Of a stretch of 64,000 bases of DNA, positions 1-13,400 are shown piece by piece. The notes under the pieces are model-generated. The model saw nothing but the letters and a program-made list of their open reading frames with translations, was not told where the DNA came from and made no database searches. This DNA is from Phoenix dactylifera (Eukaryota; Streptophyta; Magnoliopsida; Arecales; Arecaceae), in contig NC_052394.1 of the NCBI RefSeq assembly GCF_009389715.1, positions 21,082,899 through 21,146,898 of the forward strand. Reading direction: 5' to 3'. The position numbers were made by a program, and so were the translations under genes. Within the stretch, counting starts at the first letter, position 1. Each line of letters begins with the position of its first letter.

Positions 1-1938
1 TCGATCACCTTCCTTACGAAGGAAAATACTGGTAAGTTTAAGAGTACTTAGCAGTTGTTAGGGCCACTGTTTGGACGGACTGAGCTTTAATGGTAAGATT
101 AGAATGAGCAATGCCTTTACTAGGGGCTGTCGATGTTTAGACTCGACATAGGTGTTGATATATGCTTCTACTTGATTTTATGGCTCTCATATGGAAGGTC
201 AAATGTGGCTGGCGGAATGCTGCTATGCTGGAGATATTTTGAGTTGGTTAAGCATCGGATCCTAGTCATGCGAATTGGGAACACATGCCGGTACAGGAAA
301 GTAAATTTTATGAGAACATTTGAAATAAGCAAGTGTTTCGAAAGCCGAGTGCAGGCTTGAGATTTTGAGAGTGGATGTTTTAATGTAACAGTAATAGATG
401 ATGAAAGTGAGCTTCTTGAAGCTGATATTCGCTTGCAAAGATTCGGTATATTAGAGGTTTCCCATTTTAAACTACATTTCAATCATTTGGCTTGCATCCT
501 TTTTCTTCCCATCCAAGTTTACACAACAATGCATATTATTTAATGTCGCGAAATGTAAATTTTGAGGAGCAACATAAGCATGAAGTTTCATTGAAACATA
601 TTTTTTTTTTTTGAAGCATTTCTTGTTTCCAGGCAATGCTAAATCTACAATGTGAAAGACATCAAACTCTACAACAGACTCCAAAATTAAACTGTAACAA
701 CATACACATAGGTGACTTAGGTGGAAAAGCCACACGGTATAGTTGGAGCTTCTTGAGGCCCCAGCCCAGGACGGCGTCCTTTGACCCCATCATGCATCCA
801 AAAGGAACGGCACTCCCTGGTGTGATGTTTTTAGCCTTGTAAGCACTAGGAGGAGGTGAATGATATCTGAGTCATGATCTAGGTTCTCTTACCAAAAATG
901 GCAAGTACCTTTTATGAGATGCCAAAGTGTTCACTTGGTGTCTCCAATGGTGCATTTGTGGGCCAGGAGGCAACGCTATTGCTAGGACAGCACGAAGGGG
1001 TAGTAAGTAGCTCGCTAGCTTCCGACACCAAGATCCCAAAAGCAAGATGGGAAGTGTGGCGATGCTTATCGCCACAAGATTCGAGCAACTCGCATGACAT
1101 CTAACCGGCTGTCTCGGTTCCCATTGATAGATCGATGTGGGGTCTTTCATGGGGTAGTGCATGATTGGATCGAGTTCCGTGTTTGATTTTTATCTAGGAT
1201 TTGTTGGCGGTAGCGAGAACTCAACTAAAGAGGCTTTTTAGAGCACTAAAAAGCCTTTTTTTTTTTTTTGTTGGGTAACAGAGCACTTACAGCCTTCAAA
1301 CCGACGGTAATGGGGATGGATGTGAGATTCATAAGACTGATGCCATGTATGTTCATAGACTGTATGTACCGGAGCTCAAATAATGACCTCGTTGGAATTC
1401 ATGAGCAAGACTTTCCTCGTTGGATAAGCTGTTTTCCTGGATATGGCAAAGTTGGACCGCTACAAGTTGAACAAACCAGAGGAACAGTAAAAGCCGAAGA
1501 CAAATTGCCTACGGGACTGTGTCCGCTGGCCGGCACTTGTCTCCTCTGCAATCCCTTTTTCCACTGTCATTCTAGAAAAAGATGATCGGCGAGCGTTAAC
1601 ACCCTCGAGGTCTATATAAAAAATATTATGAGAACTTTACAAAGTGGTATGTCTCCCTTCTATCCGGATAGGCAAGTAGGACTTAGCTCGTGATATATGG
1701 CAACCCCTTTTGGGCTGGACCCCAACCAAGCTTGCACATTCTTAGGGGATGCATGTAGCACTTCGACAAGGACAAATGTGTTTCAGCAACTCAAAAATAT
1801 GAGTCACCAAGCTATGTTGCTTAGGTTTTTCTTGGGAGAAGTCGAGTTGCTTTGTTGACTTCGCTATCGTTTATCTTTGACCCATTAGATCATGTCTGCT
1901 GATAAATTCGAACCTTTTGTTTCTAGGCGTGCATTTGT
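1..1938. other. intergenic, no gene recognised
   Basis: Short open frames occur on both strands (for example 133-360 +, 872-1162 -, 1268-1585 +). None shows a recognisable domain, splice structure or consistent coding bias. A T/A homopolymer sits at 1259-1269. Because a LINE 3' end follows immediately downstream, part of this stretch may be older, decayed LINE sequence, but I cannot show that from motifs. Confidence 0.4.
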
Positions 1939-2457
1939 TTGTTCTCGTATATCAGTAAGCTGATAAGTATGAGACAAAGAATCTTGATGCTTGAAAATGA
2001 TGGCAGTGTTGGTGAGGAAAGAAGAAGCAGGAGTATGGGCTTTGTTATCAAAGACCACAATGTCAGACTTGTGGTGGCTGGGGCCGGCGGATCTTCAACA
2101 TATTTGTCATTAGTGCTGAGCATAGAGCTACGTGGGAGGGCATCTCTTATGCAAGGCATGCTTTGGGTGCAGCCTGTATTCACCTCGAAGGGAACTCGAC
2201 TACGGTGATCGAGTGGGTTCGAGGTTGGCCTAGCGATGTGGGCGGCGAGTCGCTGTTCTACGACACTCGAAGACTAGCAAGAGGGTGTGGTTTTTTTTGA
2301 GCCACCCATGTTTATCAGGAGGCGAACAGTATGGCCAACTTGATGGCCTTCTTTGCAGCTTATAATTCTGAAGGTTTTTTTTTTTTTAAATTTTATTGAC
2401 TGTACTCATACACGTTTGTGTGCAGTGCTGTTGTAAAAAAAAAAAGAAAAGAAAAAA
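1939..2457 (+). mobile_element. LINE 3' end, degenerate RNase H-like domain
   Basis: Translation in shifting plus frames gives the pattern of the RNase H-like domain (RVT_3 type) at the C-terminus of plant LINE ORF2. A GFVIKDH-like strand at about 2036-2060 is followed by an HLEGNSTTVIEWV-like stretch near 2190-2215 and a VYQEANSMANLMAFF-like stretch near 2310-2355. Frameshifts and stops separate these blocks, so the copy is dead. The segment ends in an A-run at 2435-2445, the expected poly(A) tail. The 5' limit is not defined. The domain call is from motif memory, not a search. Confidence 0.65.
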
Positions 2458-3200
2458 AGCTTTGAAATCATTTACGTGGCGTTCCTAGGACATAGAGGAC
2501 CGAAATGAACTATGAATAATGCCGATATAAATCAGTTCCATGATACATGATCCAGCGGTGAGGGTCTAACCATTTGTTGGCTGATCGAATTCACTTGAGC
2601 CTTTCGAGTTCTTATCCTTTGAGAAAATCTTTTGGGGTCTTCATTACGATGCACACGTGCAAGAGACCTTTTCAATGCCACTAAGCTCCTGAAAACCTAA
2701 TTAAAAGATTACACATGAATGAAGGCTAACTGGATTTGGGAGTGACAGGATAAAGTGGGCACGGAGAGTGGATTTCTCTATCATGAGGTGGCGGTGGGCT
2801 GGAGAAAAGGTTGCTCGGCGGCTCCTCCAACCCCACAACCTGAGGTTCCAATCATTCGTTTGGAAACCGCTCGGAAGGAAGCCGGCTGAGGACGTATTTG
2901 GACCCGCCTCGCTTCACGCTGTTGCGCATCATTGTCGGCCAATAAAAGCGGCATTCCATCCATCACCTGAAGTGACCCGAATTGCGGCAGCGCTGCTAGG
3001 GCGACCATTTGGAGTTGGCCGACTGACTCATGGGCCACATAAAACCCTTCATCGAAAAGAGATGGCATGATTGTGGTTCGAGGGGCTTCACCAACCAACA
3101 ATTTGGTGGGTTGGCCTCAAATTAGGTCGTCAAACATTCTTGTCGTCATCCTCCTAGTGCATTCCATCGTAATAAATGGGAGAATCTATGTAAGCATCTG
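2458..3200. other. intergenic with a GC-rich patch open on both strands
   Basis: Between about 2768 and 3101 there are overlapping open frames of about 100 codons on both strands (plus 2768-3070; minus 2781-3101) in sequence richer in GC than its surroundings. Neither translation resembles a family I know. It may be a decayed gene or transposon fragment. The rest is AT-rich with no feature. Confidence 0.3.
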
Positions 3201-3320
3201 CTTAGTTTTATATCGATCATACATTAGATAGATCTTGTATGTTTATATAGGATCAAGAAATTAAAATAATATCTTTCGACTAATATTTTTGGATGAGGTA
3301 CTGGCTGTTACAGAGTCAGT
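3201..3320 (+). repeat. diverged single copy of the 300-bp tandem-repeat family seen at 16.8-17.6 kb
   Basis: The order of short blocks (ATCGatCAT, TAGATAGATCTTG, TTTATATAGGATCAAG, AATAATATCTT, a TTGG/GATGAGGT block) matches the repeat unit at 17435-17550 at lower identity. The CCCACATCGG element present there is decayed here. The match was made by eye, and the family is unassigned. Confidence 0.45.
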
Positions 3321-4019
3321 ATCTCATACAATAAGAGCGATAAAGCCTTCTATGATCGCTGAGCCAAAATAATGTAGGCAAGACTAATGCGAAGGTCATT
3401 GTGGTATGGTAGTGAGCATAGCAGGTCATACACTTGCTTACAAGGACTCGTTGAAGTTACATATCTAGGTTTCATTAAACAAATCATTTGGAGCCCAGCA
3501 GCCCAAAATTCCACCATCGAGGCACCATCGTCAAACTAAGCTACATGGGTACCCACATGCAGTGCATGCATTAGCACTTGAAACCATACAATTACATTCC
3601 ACATTCATTGTCCTAAGGCAAAACAATGGGGAACCTTGCGATGATAATTAACCAGGCTAAAATACCTAACATTGCATTGGAGATGTTTACGAAAAGACTC
3701 AGTTTATTTATTTTTTTTTGTCTTTCGTTTTTAGGAGAAATAGAGGAAGTGAGGCGCAACCCAATCCAGTTTATATCTCTATCATGTGCAATGTATATTT
3801 TCAAGTATCCATAATATATTTGTTCCAAATACGGAACTAATCTTCTTTTTTTCTTGAAAAAGGAGGATATTATTTTGGTACCGGCGACTTATTCAAATAG
3901 CGACGACGCATTAGAAGCACAAAATTCCATTATAAAAAATTGTACGTAAAGGCATTGATGAGGTCAAGAGAGATCGGTCTCTGGCCCGCACGTCAATGTT
4001 ACAGGGGGATCTGCCACTC
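3321..4019. other. intergenic, nothing recognised
   Basis: AT-rich sequence with short open frames around 3613-3828 on both strands that are antisense images of each other. No domain, RNA gene or clear repeat boundary is visible. Confidence 0.35.
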
Positions 4020-4230
4020 TCCGACCTTGTCCCTACCGGTCTAAACAGCGGAAGCGACTACTTCTCCTTAGAGGTATCGTCTGCTTTGAAGGGAGTTTCA
4101 TAATTTTTTCCCAACGCACGATTTTGCCCCGCAAAAGGCGCCTCTGAAGAGAAAAGGGTAGCCCCTCTCCATTTAAGGAACAGATCTCTCCACTATTTAG
4201 TCGATGTGGGACTAAGTCCAGCCCCTTTAT
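4020..4230 (-). repeat. short terminal-repeat-like element with snRNA-type upstream motif
   Basis: On the minus strand an exact match to the plant snRNA upstream sequence element consensus RTCCCACATCG lies at 4213-4202. It is followed by an A/T-rich TATA-like block and then a GGCGCCTTTTGCGGGGCAAAA-type stretch (about 4120-4145) and a GTAGTCGCTTCCGC stretch (about 4045-4060). From memory this combination recurs in small LTR/TRIM-like repeats of many plants. No target duplication or partner repeat was identified, so it may be a solo terminal repeat. Family not assigned. Confidence 0.5.
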
Positions 4231-7200
4231 TCCCACAACATGCATCATCGCATATTGCATATGTTTTGATATTAATTTATTTATTTTTTACCAATCAAAT
4301 AATCATTCTTATTACACTATTTCAGGATCTCAACTGAAAATAATTACTAAGAAGGTGCCATTTAAATTCTCCGACTCTATATAAATATTCAAGATCTTTT
4401 AAGTACATAATAAATATAAGTCTAAACACACCCGACAAGAGTCCTTACAATTACGATCTTAAAACCATTGTTATAACAATCACAACCTTCATGCAGTGAG
4501 ATTGTTTATATGCCTCCATTATACATACACGACGGAACCATAAACAGATGTTCCTGAGAATGGAGCTATGTTCAAACTCTCATAGCAAGGACGTAAAAAC
4601 TTTACGTCGTTTTGTCTCACACTGTCACGAATCCGCTATTCGAAAACCATGGTCTGAAGCAGCTGCATTATATAAGCACTGTTCTACCTAGATTACGTGA
4701 GAGCAAAACAAAACAAATTGATTCCCAAGGATCGCACTAATTCACTAAAATAACAATTTCATTAAGGAATCAATTCAGCCCGGTAGAAATTCTCATGTGA
4801 GAAAATCGGGGAAGCAAGAATAAGTGCTAAACCAGAGAAAGTATATCATGCATGTGATCATAATGCGGTGAGTCGGTGACTGTTGAACGGAACTCCATAA
4901 CCTAATCTCTCCTGGAAGTCAATGGCCATGCACCTGCTCCTTGAAGCTTGCATTCATCCATGTTCGTTGCCCTACCAATCAAATAATCTATGCTGCGTCC
5001 AAGGGCTAGCTTTGACGAGGCGTCCTGCCGCCGAAGTCGCTGATAATAATTAGAGGGCACCGTTCACACGGCAGAATTAGCACTGCGTGATCACTTTGGC
5101 TTTTGTTCGCATTCACCTGTGACCCCGTACTTTGAGAAGCAATTTAAGAAACCTAGGACTGCATGCGCAGCTCGAACTAGAATCTTAATTTAGATCAAGC
5201 TGAAATGTAGAAATATTTAATTTATAAAATTTTATATATATATATATATATATTGAGATATTAAGATATGTAGAAATTGAGGTACCGGTATCCTGATTTA
5301 TACAGTAAAATCAAGATTATTTCTATTTTAAGACAATAATAATGATATTAAAACTATATAAAAGAATATTGGGTGGTATCAATTGTATCAGCTGATATAT
5401 TGAAATATATTAATAGAAATCTAGCGAGATAGCAAAGTTTAAGATTCTAAATATATTGTATTGGGGAGTGCTTGATGCCGATACCAAATACTTGCTAAGT
5501 TGAGATTAAGGACATCAAGTGGTTTAATTGGCAAAATTGTCTTGATGATTTGAGTATTTTAAAACTTGTTATCTCAATAAAGTAGGTGGGGGCCGGTAAA
5601 AATAGCATCCTATTATTTTAAAAATAAAAATGGGTGATTTGGTTGTTAATTATTACTGAAAGCTCTTTAATATTCGAATAATGATATATATTTCTTAATA
5701 GTATCTAATTAAATATTATAACAATAATAAATTAGTATATGTTTAATTTTGTTTTTTTTGTTTTTTTGAGTATTCTCTTACTAGGATCTATGATATCGAG
5801 AAGAAAGGTCTTGATCATCTTGCGACTACATGACCATGTGTACAACTCTCTAATGGAACTGATGTCATAGGCGGGAACTTAGAGGAGGCAGCCGTAATAA
5901 CTTTTATGATGATGCTTATTAACTTTCTATGGGACTGGGTCCTAGATTTTGATATCTTTGGTAACTTGCATACCGCATACTCATTGACCAAGCCACATTA
6001 CTCTCTTGGATAATTTTCCAATAGATAAGGATCGTGAATATTTGGATATAATTTCAATTAAACAATTTTTCATTATCTAAACTCTCTTCTTGAAATTGTT
6101 ACGTGATCGCTGCTTTAACCATGTGCTACATCCACCCATTTGCGGATAATGAATTCATCAAAATTCATTTGACTTCTTCGATATTATTATAATATACTTG
6201 TGACTTACCCACTACTTGATGAGGTCAAAGGGCACGCTCTTCGAACACAATTGCCCATGTTTTTAATTCCCTCATAGGATTACTTTGTTGACATGGAGAT
6301 AAATAATATGAGATAGATATGCTAGGCGCCTACAAAATCAACTCACCTAAAAGGAAGTGTGCCTACTACGATTAATCTTTCGGTTTCGATTATGTTTTAA
6401 TTATAATAATTGTTATCAAACAAATAAGTCCTTATGTTCATGGGAAAGAGTTTAGATGCATTTAACTCAGCAACAGGATGCTTGTAAACCTGCTAAAGTG
6501 CTGGTTTTTGGATGTCTCATGCATTTGATGCATGCGATGTATTTGCAATATAGTAAAGAAACAACAACAAAAAAAAAACAGCTTAATTTTGTTTTTATAT
6601 TTAGTTCCTTCCACAATTAGCATGTCATATGAAGTCTCCTTTGTAGTTAAGTTTATTCTAACGCATAGTTACATCTGTTTTAGCTTACTAGCAATTTGAA
6701 ACATGTAATATAGATTTAAAAATTTGATGAATCATAAAGAAAGTAAAATATTATTTCAGAAAAAATAGAACCTCATTTAAAATTTTGAATTCATATTAGA
6801 AAAAAGAGAGTCCCATGCATTCACGATGCCTTTTTTCCTTCACCCGAATGGTTTTCTATTTTCATTCTCATGGATGTTTGAATTTGTTTCAGAGATGAAA
6901 AAATCATAGGACAAGATATTCCGTCGGACTATAATTAGATTAGAGAAATTTCTTCTAGAAAAATTAAATTGTACACGCAAGTCCACGTTATCTACAAAAT
7001 TTGTCACAAAATATTTCCGTGCAAGATCGATCTAATACATAACACAACGCAGTCGCAAATATCTTATATTCCCACCTTCGCGTTTCTCAAAACCATCGTC
7101 TCTTCAAGCCTTGACAAGGAACCAACAGAGCAAGGACATGTTTTGGCTGTTTAGAAAACTATAAAACAGTAAAAAAAAATCTAACTAAATTGGAGAAATT

Positions 7201-7400
7201 TTATTTCTATATCATTTCAATTGCTGTATAATCGAAACAACCAGCAAATTGTAGCAAATTTAAATTTGTAATTTTAAATTCTTGAAATTATTCTTACGAA
7301 CAATCGGAATATATACCGTAGAATAAAACAGATCGAACCATGAAGATATCCAAATATACGATCATCATGGGACATCTGATCATGTCGGCAAAATTCTCCC
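4231..7400. other. AT-rich intergenic DNA
   Basis: No coding feature is supported. It holds a (TA)n run near 5234-5252, A/T-rich tracts and only very short open frames. A stretch around 5780-6400 is less AT-rich and may be an old retroelement remnant, but no motif or boundary supports a call. Confidence 0.35.
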
Positions 7401-7719
7401 CTCACTAATCTCGTATTTAAGAACCCATGCAGCGGCCGACCACCACGAGCATCCCGCTATCCGCGCCGCACATCTTCCTTCCCCTCGCATCACGCCTCTT
7501 TCCTCTCCTCCCCAAAGCCAAGAGAATCCCGTCACCACCAACTATATTTTTTTTATCGATATCCAATCCTAGATCGCACGGTGACAGCACCCTGTTGGCT
7601 GTTGCGGCTTTAAAACCCCCATTTATAACACGTTTTGCTTCACGTCCCTTTCGCCACAGCGGTGGTACAACACAAACACTACACCACCCCGGCGCTTTCG
7701 CTTTCACTCTTTTACTCTC

Positions 7720-7868
7720 CCCCACCACCACCACCTCCTCCTCCTCCTCCTCCTCCTCCTTTGCCTCCTCTCCCTCTCTATATATACGTTGGACTCGGAA
7801 CACAACAAGCCAGGCCTTTGCACTAATTGTCGTCGTACTTGTCGTTTCCTGACAAAAATTCTGTCGCT
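7720..7868 (+). promoter_or_regulatory. core promoter and 5' UTR of the first JOX-like gene
   Basis: A TATATATA box at 7779-7786 lies about 85 bp upstream of the ATG at 7869, placing a likely transcription start near 7810-7815. Just upstream is a pyrimidine-rich (CTC)n/(TCC)n tract at about 7726-7775, common near plant transcription starts. Open frames over this tract on both strands are low-complexity artefacts. Confidence 0.6.
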
Positions 7869-10443
7869 ATGGATTGCCTGCAAAAGTGGCCCGAGCCGGT
7901 TGTCCCGGTTCAGGCCTTGTCCGAGAGCGGCGCCGCCGTCATCCCCGAGCGCTACGTCAAGCCGGCGTCCGAGCGCCCGTCGTTGAATTCTACTGCTGAT
8001 AAAATTATCGTTGGGATCCCGACGATTGACCTCGGAGGGCTGGCGGAAGGGACGGCCGAGTGCCGCGCCACCATGCGGGCCATATCGGATGCATGCAGGG
8101 ACTGGGGGTTCTTCCAGGTGGTGAACCATGGAGTTAGCCATGAGCTCATGGAAAGAATCCAGGAGGTGTGGAGAGGGTTCTTCTACCTCCCCATGGAGGC
8201 CAAGACGGCCTACGCCAACACCCCGCTGACCTACGAGGGTTACGGGAGCCGCGTCGGTGTCGAGAAGGGCGCTATTCTGGATTGGGGTGACTACTACTTC
8301 CTCCAGTATCTTCCTCAATCGGCGAAGAACTATGACAAATGGCCTAGCATGCCAATTTCCATCAGGTACCAAAACACTAGATGCCTCTCGTTGCATACAT
8401 ACATATCGTAATTGGACCTAACACGTATGTGACGTTTTTGATGTCCGATTTATTGCAGGGATACTACAGAAGAGTATGGTCGTGAGATGGTGAAGTTGTG
8501 CGGGATATTGATGAAAGTTATGTCCTTAAGTCTGGGTTTGGATGCGGAGTTCCTCCACAAGGCATTTGGAGGAGATGATGTGGGGGCTTGCCTTAGGGCG
8601 AATTATTATCCAAAGTGCCCCCAGCCGGACCTCACACTCGGCCTCTCGCCACACTCCGATCCTGGAGTTATGACGGTGCTGCTCGCCGACGATCAGGTCA
8701 AGGGCCTCCAGGTCCGAAAGGGTGGCGAATGGATCACCGTCCAGCCCCTCCCCCATGCGTTCATCGTCAACGTCGGCGATCAAATTCAGGTGATCTCTCT
8801 CTCTCTCTCCCCCCCTCCCTCCCTCCCTCCCTCCTATCTTTGGTGGTGGTCTTCGGTTCTTTCCGAGTTTGATGCACCAAAATAACATATGCAAGGCTTC
8901 AAAACGAACGCCATTAAAACGGTTAATAACCGTCATAGCAGACTGTTTAATTGTTACAAATTAATTTTAACGAGTATTTGCTGGTTTATTTATTTGTTTG
9001 TTTTTGCAATATGAGTTTATAGGCAATTCTTGCGTTGTTAAATTGAACAGATATAAGGATAATGAATATAACGTTATTTGACGACGTCGCGCGCCAACCC
9101 CGGCCCATAGGATATATATGTTACGTTAGTTCTTTGTTTCCTTACGGGAAAAAGTTACTTTTACGAATTATTATTATTATTATTTTTATGTATAGAAATT
9201 TTTCAGACGGATCTTTCTCATGGAAAATTGAATTCGAAAAACAAAGTTAATCAGTGAACAGTGATCAAATGCTTAAATAATAATCTTTACGTGTCTAGCT
9301 ATGTGGATAAAAGCTGTTTTGATGTTTAATAACTTTCATGCTGATTATGTTTTTTATTTTTATTTTTATTTTTTGATCGAAATGGAGATTAGGGTGAAGC
9401 AGATTCAGCCCTAATCACCAGCTATTATTAAAGAATGAAAGAATACATTGAGTACAGGAGGAATTTACAGGTATGATGATGTAAAAAAACTATGCTGAAA
9501 CCCTTAGACCGGCTGGTAATTAACCATGCATGACAGCCCTCTCAATTTGCCGGAAAACTCATTTTTCACCATCGGCTTGTATTGTCCCCATGATTTCTCT
9601 ATCGATTACGATCTTTAAGTATCATCCATCAAAGCCCACATTCCTTCTCTCATGTGCTCCCGGAAGGACACTTTTCCATTAGAAAAGAGCAACTTAGAAT
9701 CAAAGTCTTTTTCTTTTTTTAAGTTTGTGGGATAGAGTAGAATCAAGGCCTTCTCATCTCTTTTAATGGTGTTAATTAACAGCTTTGTCGCTCTTACTTG
9801 TTCTCCATGTATATATTATTAATTTGGAAAAGCAGCATGGTGCACAGGACAAGTCAAAAGCAACGGATAGGCATGGGACAGTCCTCTCCAAATTCCAACC
9901 TCGCGCTCTTTGTGTCCCTTCCATCGTTTCACAAGTCTGAGTACACAATAAACAAAAAAAAGAAAGAACAAAAAAAGGGCTGAACTCCAATCAAACACAT
10001 CGGCATGTTACATGCCGACTTATCATCTAAACCACCGGGATGCTTTACATCATTAACCATTTCTTGCCATAATAAAAACAATATTGCGTTGACCATAACG
10101 TGGATGAGCTTTTAGAAGCTTTTAAATATTCTACGTTGTAACTATATATCTATTATGTCTGCTGATAAATTGGAGGTTGATCATGGTTGTGGATCAGGTG
10201 CTGAGCAATGCAACATACAAGAGCGTAGAGCATCGGGTGGTGGTGAATGCGGCGGAGGAGCGGCTGTCCCTTGCCTTCTTCTACAACCCTAAGCATGACC
10301 TGCTGCTAGGTCCGGCTCGCGAGCTTGTGACACCGGACCGACCTCCACTCTATCCATGCATGACCTACAGTGAGTATCGGCTTCAAATCAGGAAGAATGG
10401 CCCTAGGGGCAAAACGCTGGTTGAACCATTGAAGGCCCTGTGA
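7869..10443 (+). CDS. 2-oxoglutarate/Fe(II)-dependent dioxygenase, jasmonate-induced oxygenase-like, copy 1
   Basis: Three exons, 7869-8365, 8459-8789 and 10198-10443, with GT/AG introns of 93 and 1408 bp, encode 357 aa. The N-terminal dioxygenase domain (about residues 48-150; IPTIDLGGL, WGFFQVVNHGV) precedes the Fe2OG core in exons 2-3. The metal triad is H231 and D233 in the HSDP motif and H288 in VEHRV; R298-x-S300 is the 2-oxoglutarate-binding RxS. The start is the first ATG and aligns with the start of the second copy. The SESG, IPxRYVKP and LDWxDYxF segments resemble the JOX/JAO group, which hydroxylates jasmonic acid to 12-OH-JA and so dampens jasmonate signalling; older databases call these LDOX-like or SRG1-like. 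Substrate is inferred from family only. No break is visible. The enzyme is probably cytosolic, as no signal peptide is seen. Confidence 0.9.
8790..10197 (+). other. intron 2 of the first JOX-like gene
   Basis: The intron opens with GTGATC followed directly by a CT-rich microsatellite (about 8794-8833: CT repeats, then CCCT repeats). It also holds an ATT run near 9169-9182, A-runs near 9954-9977 and otherwise AT-rich sequence. A near-palindrome, AGATTAGGGTGA with TCAGCCCTAATCA, lies at about 9387-9419. No nested gene is seen. The equivalent intron in the second copy is 665 bp (30422-31086), so the two differ greatly in length. Confidence 0.7.
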
Positions 10444-13400
10444 TGATCATGCGATCACTTCTTCTATTATGTATATCAGAATCTTTCTGCATGGTGCTTC
10501 TCATCCTGTATATGTAATAGTATTGGGTGCACACAATATATCGGTTTGATGTTCTACTTCCTAGTACATGTATCCACTCAAGCTTATGATTGGTATTTCA
10601 TGGCTTCATTTGACACACACACTAGAAGAAAAAAAGCCGAAGAAAAATGGCTTGCAACAAAGAGCATGCACGATATGACGCTTGTTTTTTTTTTTTTAAG
10701 CTGGTAACACCCATGTTGAAGTCCATCAAGTATCAGCGTAGATAGAAGACGGGACTCACGGACCATGTTAATTACTGGGGAACACGTAATTAGGCCACTC
10801 GACGGTGGAATAACGTATCACTGCCACGTATCTAATATACAAGCCACGTGGCGGAAGATATGGACGGGACGTGGCTGAAGGTTGGCTTTTCAATCAACTA
10901 GTTGCCGTCCTGTTTATATGGCCTGTATATTTTTAAGAAATATATATGATGGGGACACAAAATGGTGGGCATTTAGCACAGTAGAAACAACTCCCCTCCC
11001 ACCCAACACTGTACCTTCTTTCGTGCATGCATGGGGGCTGCTCGTATCGCACCGGGTTGTGGTGGACGATAAAGCATTGTTCCTTTTCCAAAAGGGATCG
11101 CACTACGCGCAAATCAAGATAACATTAGTTATCCATTATGATTGGGTGAAGTATATTTTACAAAGATGCGATAAATATTCACATGTTGGGTTCATGAGGA
11201 TGTGGACTATTTTTCTTTTGAAAAATGTGGTGATAATGTAGCAGTGTGCTGCCTCACGTTTCCATCACGAAAAAGAAAAAGAAAAAAAAAATATGATGAT
11301 AATATTCTATCACAAGAGCTTGAATTCTAAACCTCTTCCACGAGAAAAACCCTGCAGGAAAGAAGTGCCAGCTTTTGGACCCAGATCGTATTGGTAATTG
11401 TGTGCATTAACTCATTCATGCAGACGTGGTTTTCATGGTTCTTAAACTAAATGAGGGGATCCACCTGTGTGTGCGCGTGTGAGAAGAGGAGAGAAGAGGA
11501 GGGATCCACATGTCTACGCTATCTGTCCTACTCAATCGCTCTGCATTGGTAGGTACGGCCACTTTGATTGGCCATGGCGATGGTGAGGACTTCGTCTCTC
11601 CACTTGCCAGAATGGCAGAGGATTTGGATTACACTGGACAACTATTTCCACTTTTGTGTTCCGTGGGAATCTATTCCTCGATGCATCTATTTGGATATCT
11701 AAAATAATAATAATAAAAAATCGCTTGTCGCATGGCGGTATTGGTCTAATGGATTTTCCGCAAACATATTGTGCTTGATAAATTAGCACAAAATGTGGGC
11801 AAATTATGTGCTACATTGCGTGCACCAATAGAACCATGCACCACGACAATCAACTCATCTTCTTCTTGTGGGCCATACAAGAGCACGATGAATGAAACCG
11901 ATTGGTATGGTGCATGACCATGTGGTGCATATAGCACAGGGTATAATTTTTCCAAAATATGGGTCGAAGTCCCTTTTTTTCATCTTAGATACCTTAGATA
12001 TCTATCTGTTTTGGGATAGGATGCATTCATACCTGTCCACAGATAGAAGATACCTAGCCGTCGGAACCAAGAAAAAGAAAAATCTTAGGTACTGTGTTAG
12101 GCTAGGTACGTATTATATCCAAAGCCTCATATGGTATCCAAACAAGCTGATATTTGGCTTGAATTATGTCACTTTCTTGCTGCAATAAGAATCAGGTGTG
12201 ATATATGAGCAGAGGTGGACTGCAAATTATGGATGCCTGCATAGGTTTCTTCACATGGACAATTTCAATATGCCGAATACCTAACAGTGAGGAAAGATAT
12301 GACACCCCAACTAAACTTAAATGGCCTAAATTTAACCACCATGGCCAGAATATGGATAGTTGGACCGCTACCTGTGAATGTGTGATGATTCACCTTTTTA
12401 AAAAGAATGAGGGGGGTTCAGATTTTCTAGATTGCACAACACAAAAATTAATTAGATCTAAAATCTTTGGCTGCTGAGCAAAAAGGGTACGAAACTTAAA
12501 ATATGAAGATTCACTTAAGATATCGAATAAATAATACTTTCAGATCAATCATTCCATGTTGTGGACCTGTGGATGAAATTTAATTAATCTCTTAGATATA
12601 CCTTTTTGTCTTAATTGCAAGCCATCTTTATTTAAAAGAGGTATTTGAGCTTACAATCTTCTGGTCACCGAGGAACCATTGGATTGATGAAATAAATATC
12701 AAATGGCCACTAGGATAGTAGCAATAATGGTAGCATCCGGAGGGATAGGAATTTTCCAACTGAAAAATAGAAGCAAAATTTTTTCCATAGTTTATTATTA
12801 TAGATATTTATATGTCTAGCTTCATTGCTAGTTAAAAATAAATTGGGTAATATTGCGGACAGTTTGACAAGTTTGCTTCAGCCAAACAAAAATCTTTTAC
12901 ACTATTGGGAGTGTTCCATTTTCCACTCCCTCAGTTATTGTATTGGAAAATTACTATGCTTCTTTTTCTTCGATAGATACACCAGGCTCTCGCAAATGTT
13001 TGTTCTTTAAATCCAAAATGTCAATATGTACAAAATAGAATGGTTGGTTGATACACCATTCTACTTAGGAGAGATTTGGACCTTCTAATTATTTATCCAC
13101 CGCTCTTGGAAAGAAATTTCAACATGTGGGTTCTCTCTTTTTTTATTTATTTTAAGGACGACTTCTGATCCAAATGAATTTAATTATACGAAAACTTATA
13201 ATACTGATACGCGAAGCATCAAGAGCAAAAAATATTCAACAAGCCGGTTGGAATTCATTGAACTAAGACACTGAGCAATCCTCCTCCTACTCATAATTAA
13301 GTAAGCAACTCATTTGAACTCTGAAGAGTATCATGTGCCAGCCCTTGGCTTACACATGGCCTGCAAGCGGAGGCCAACTTCACTTAAAGTACCCTTTCTT

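Noticed and set aside
7427..7852. Plus and minus open frames of 128-230 codons around the JOX promoter
   Set aside because: They run through the CTC/TCC microsatellite and 5' UTR or lie antisense to exon 1. Their serine, proline, arginine or glutamate runs are low-complexity artefacts.
9387..9420. Near-palindrome in JOX intron 2 as a terminator or small RNA precursor
   Set aside because: Too short, with no conserved counterpart in the paralogue and no supporting context.
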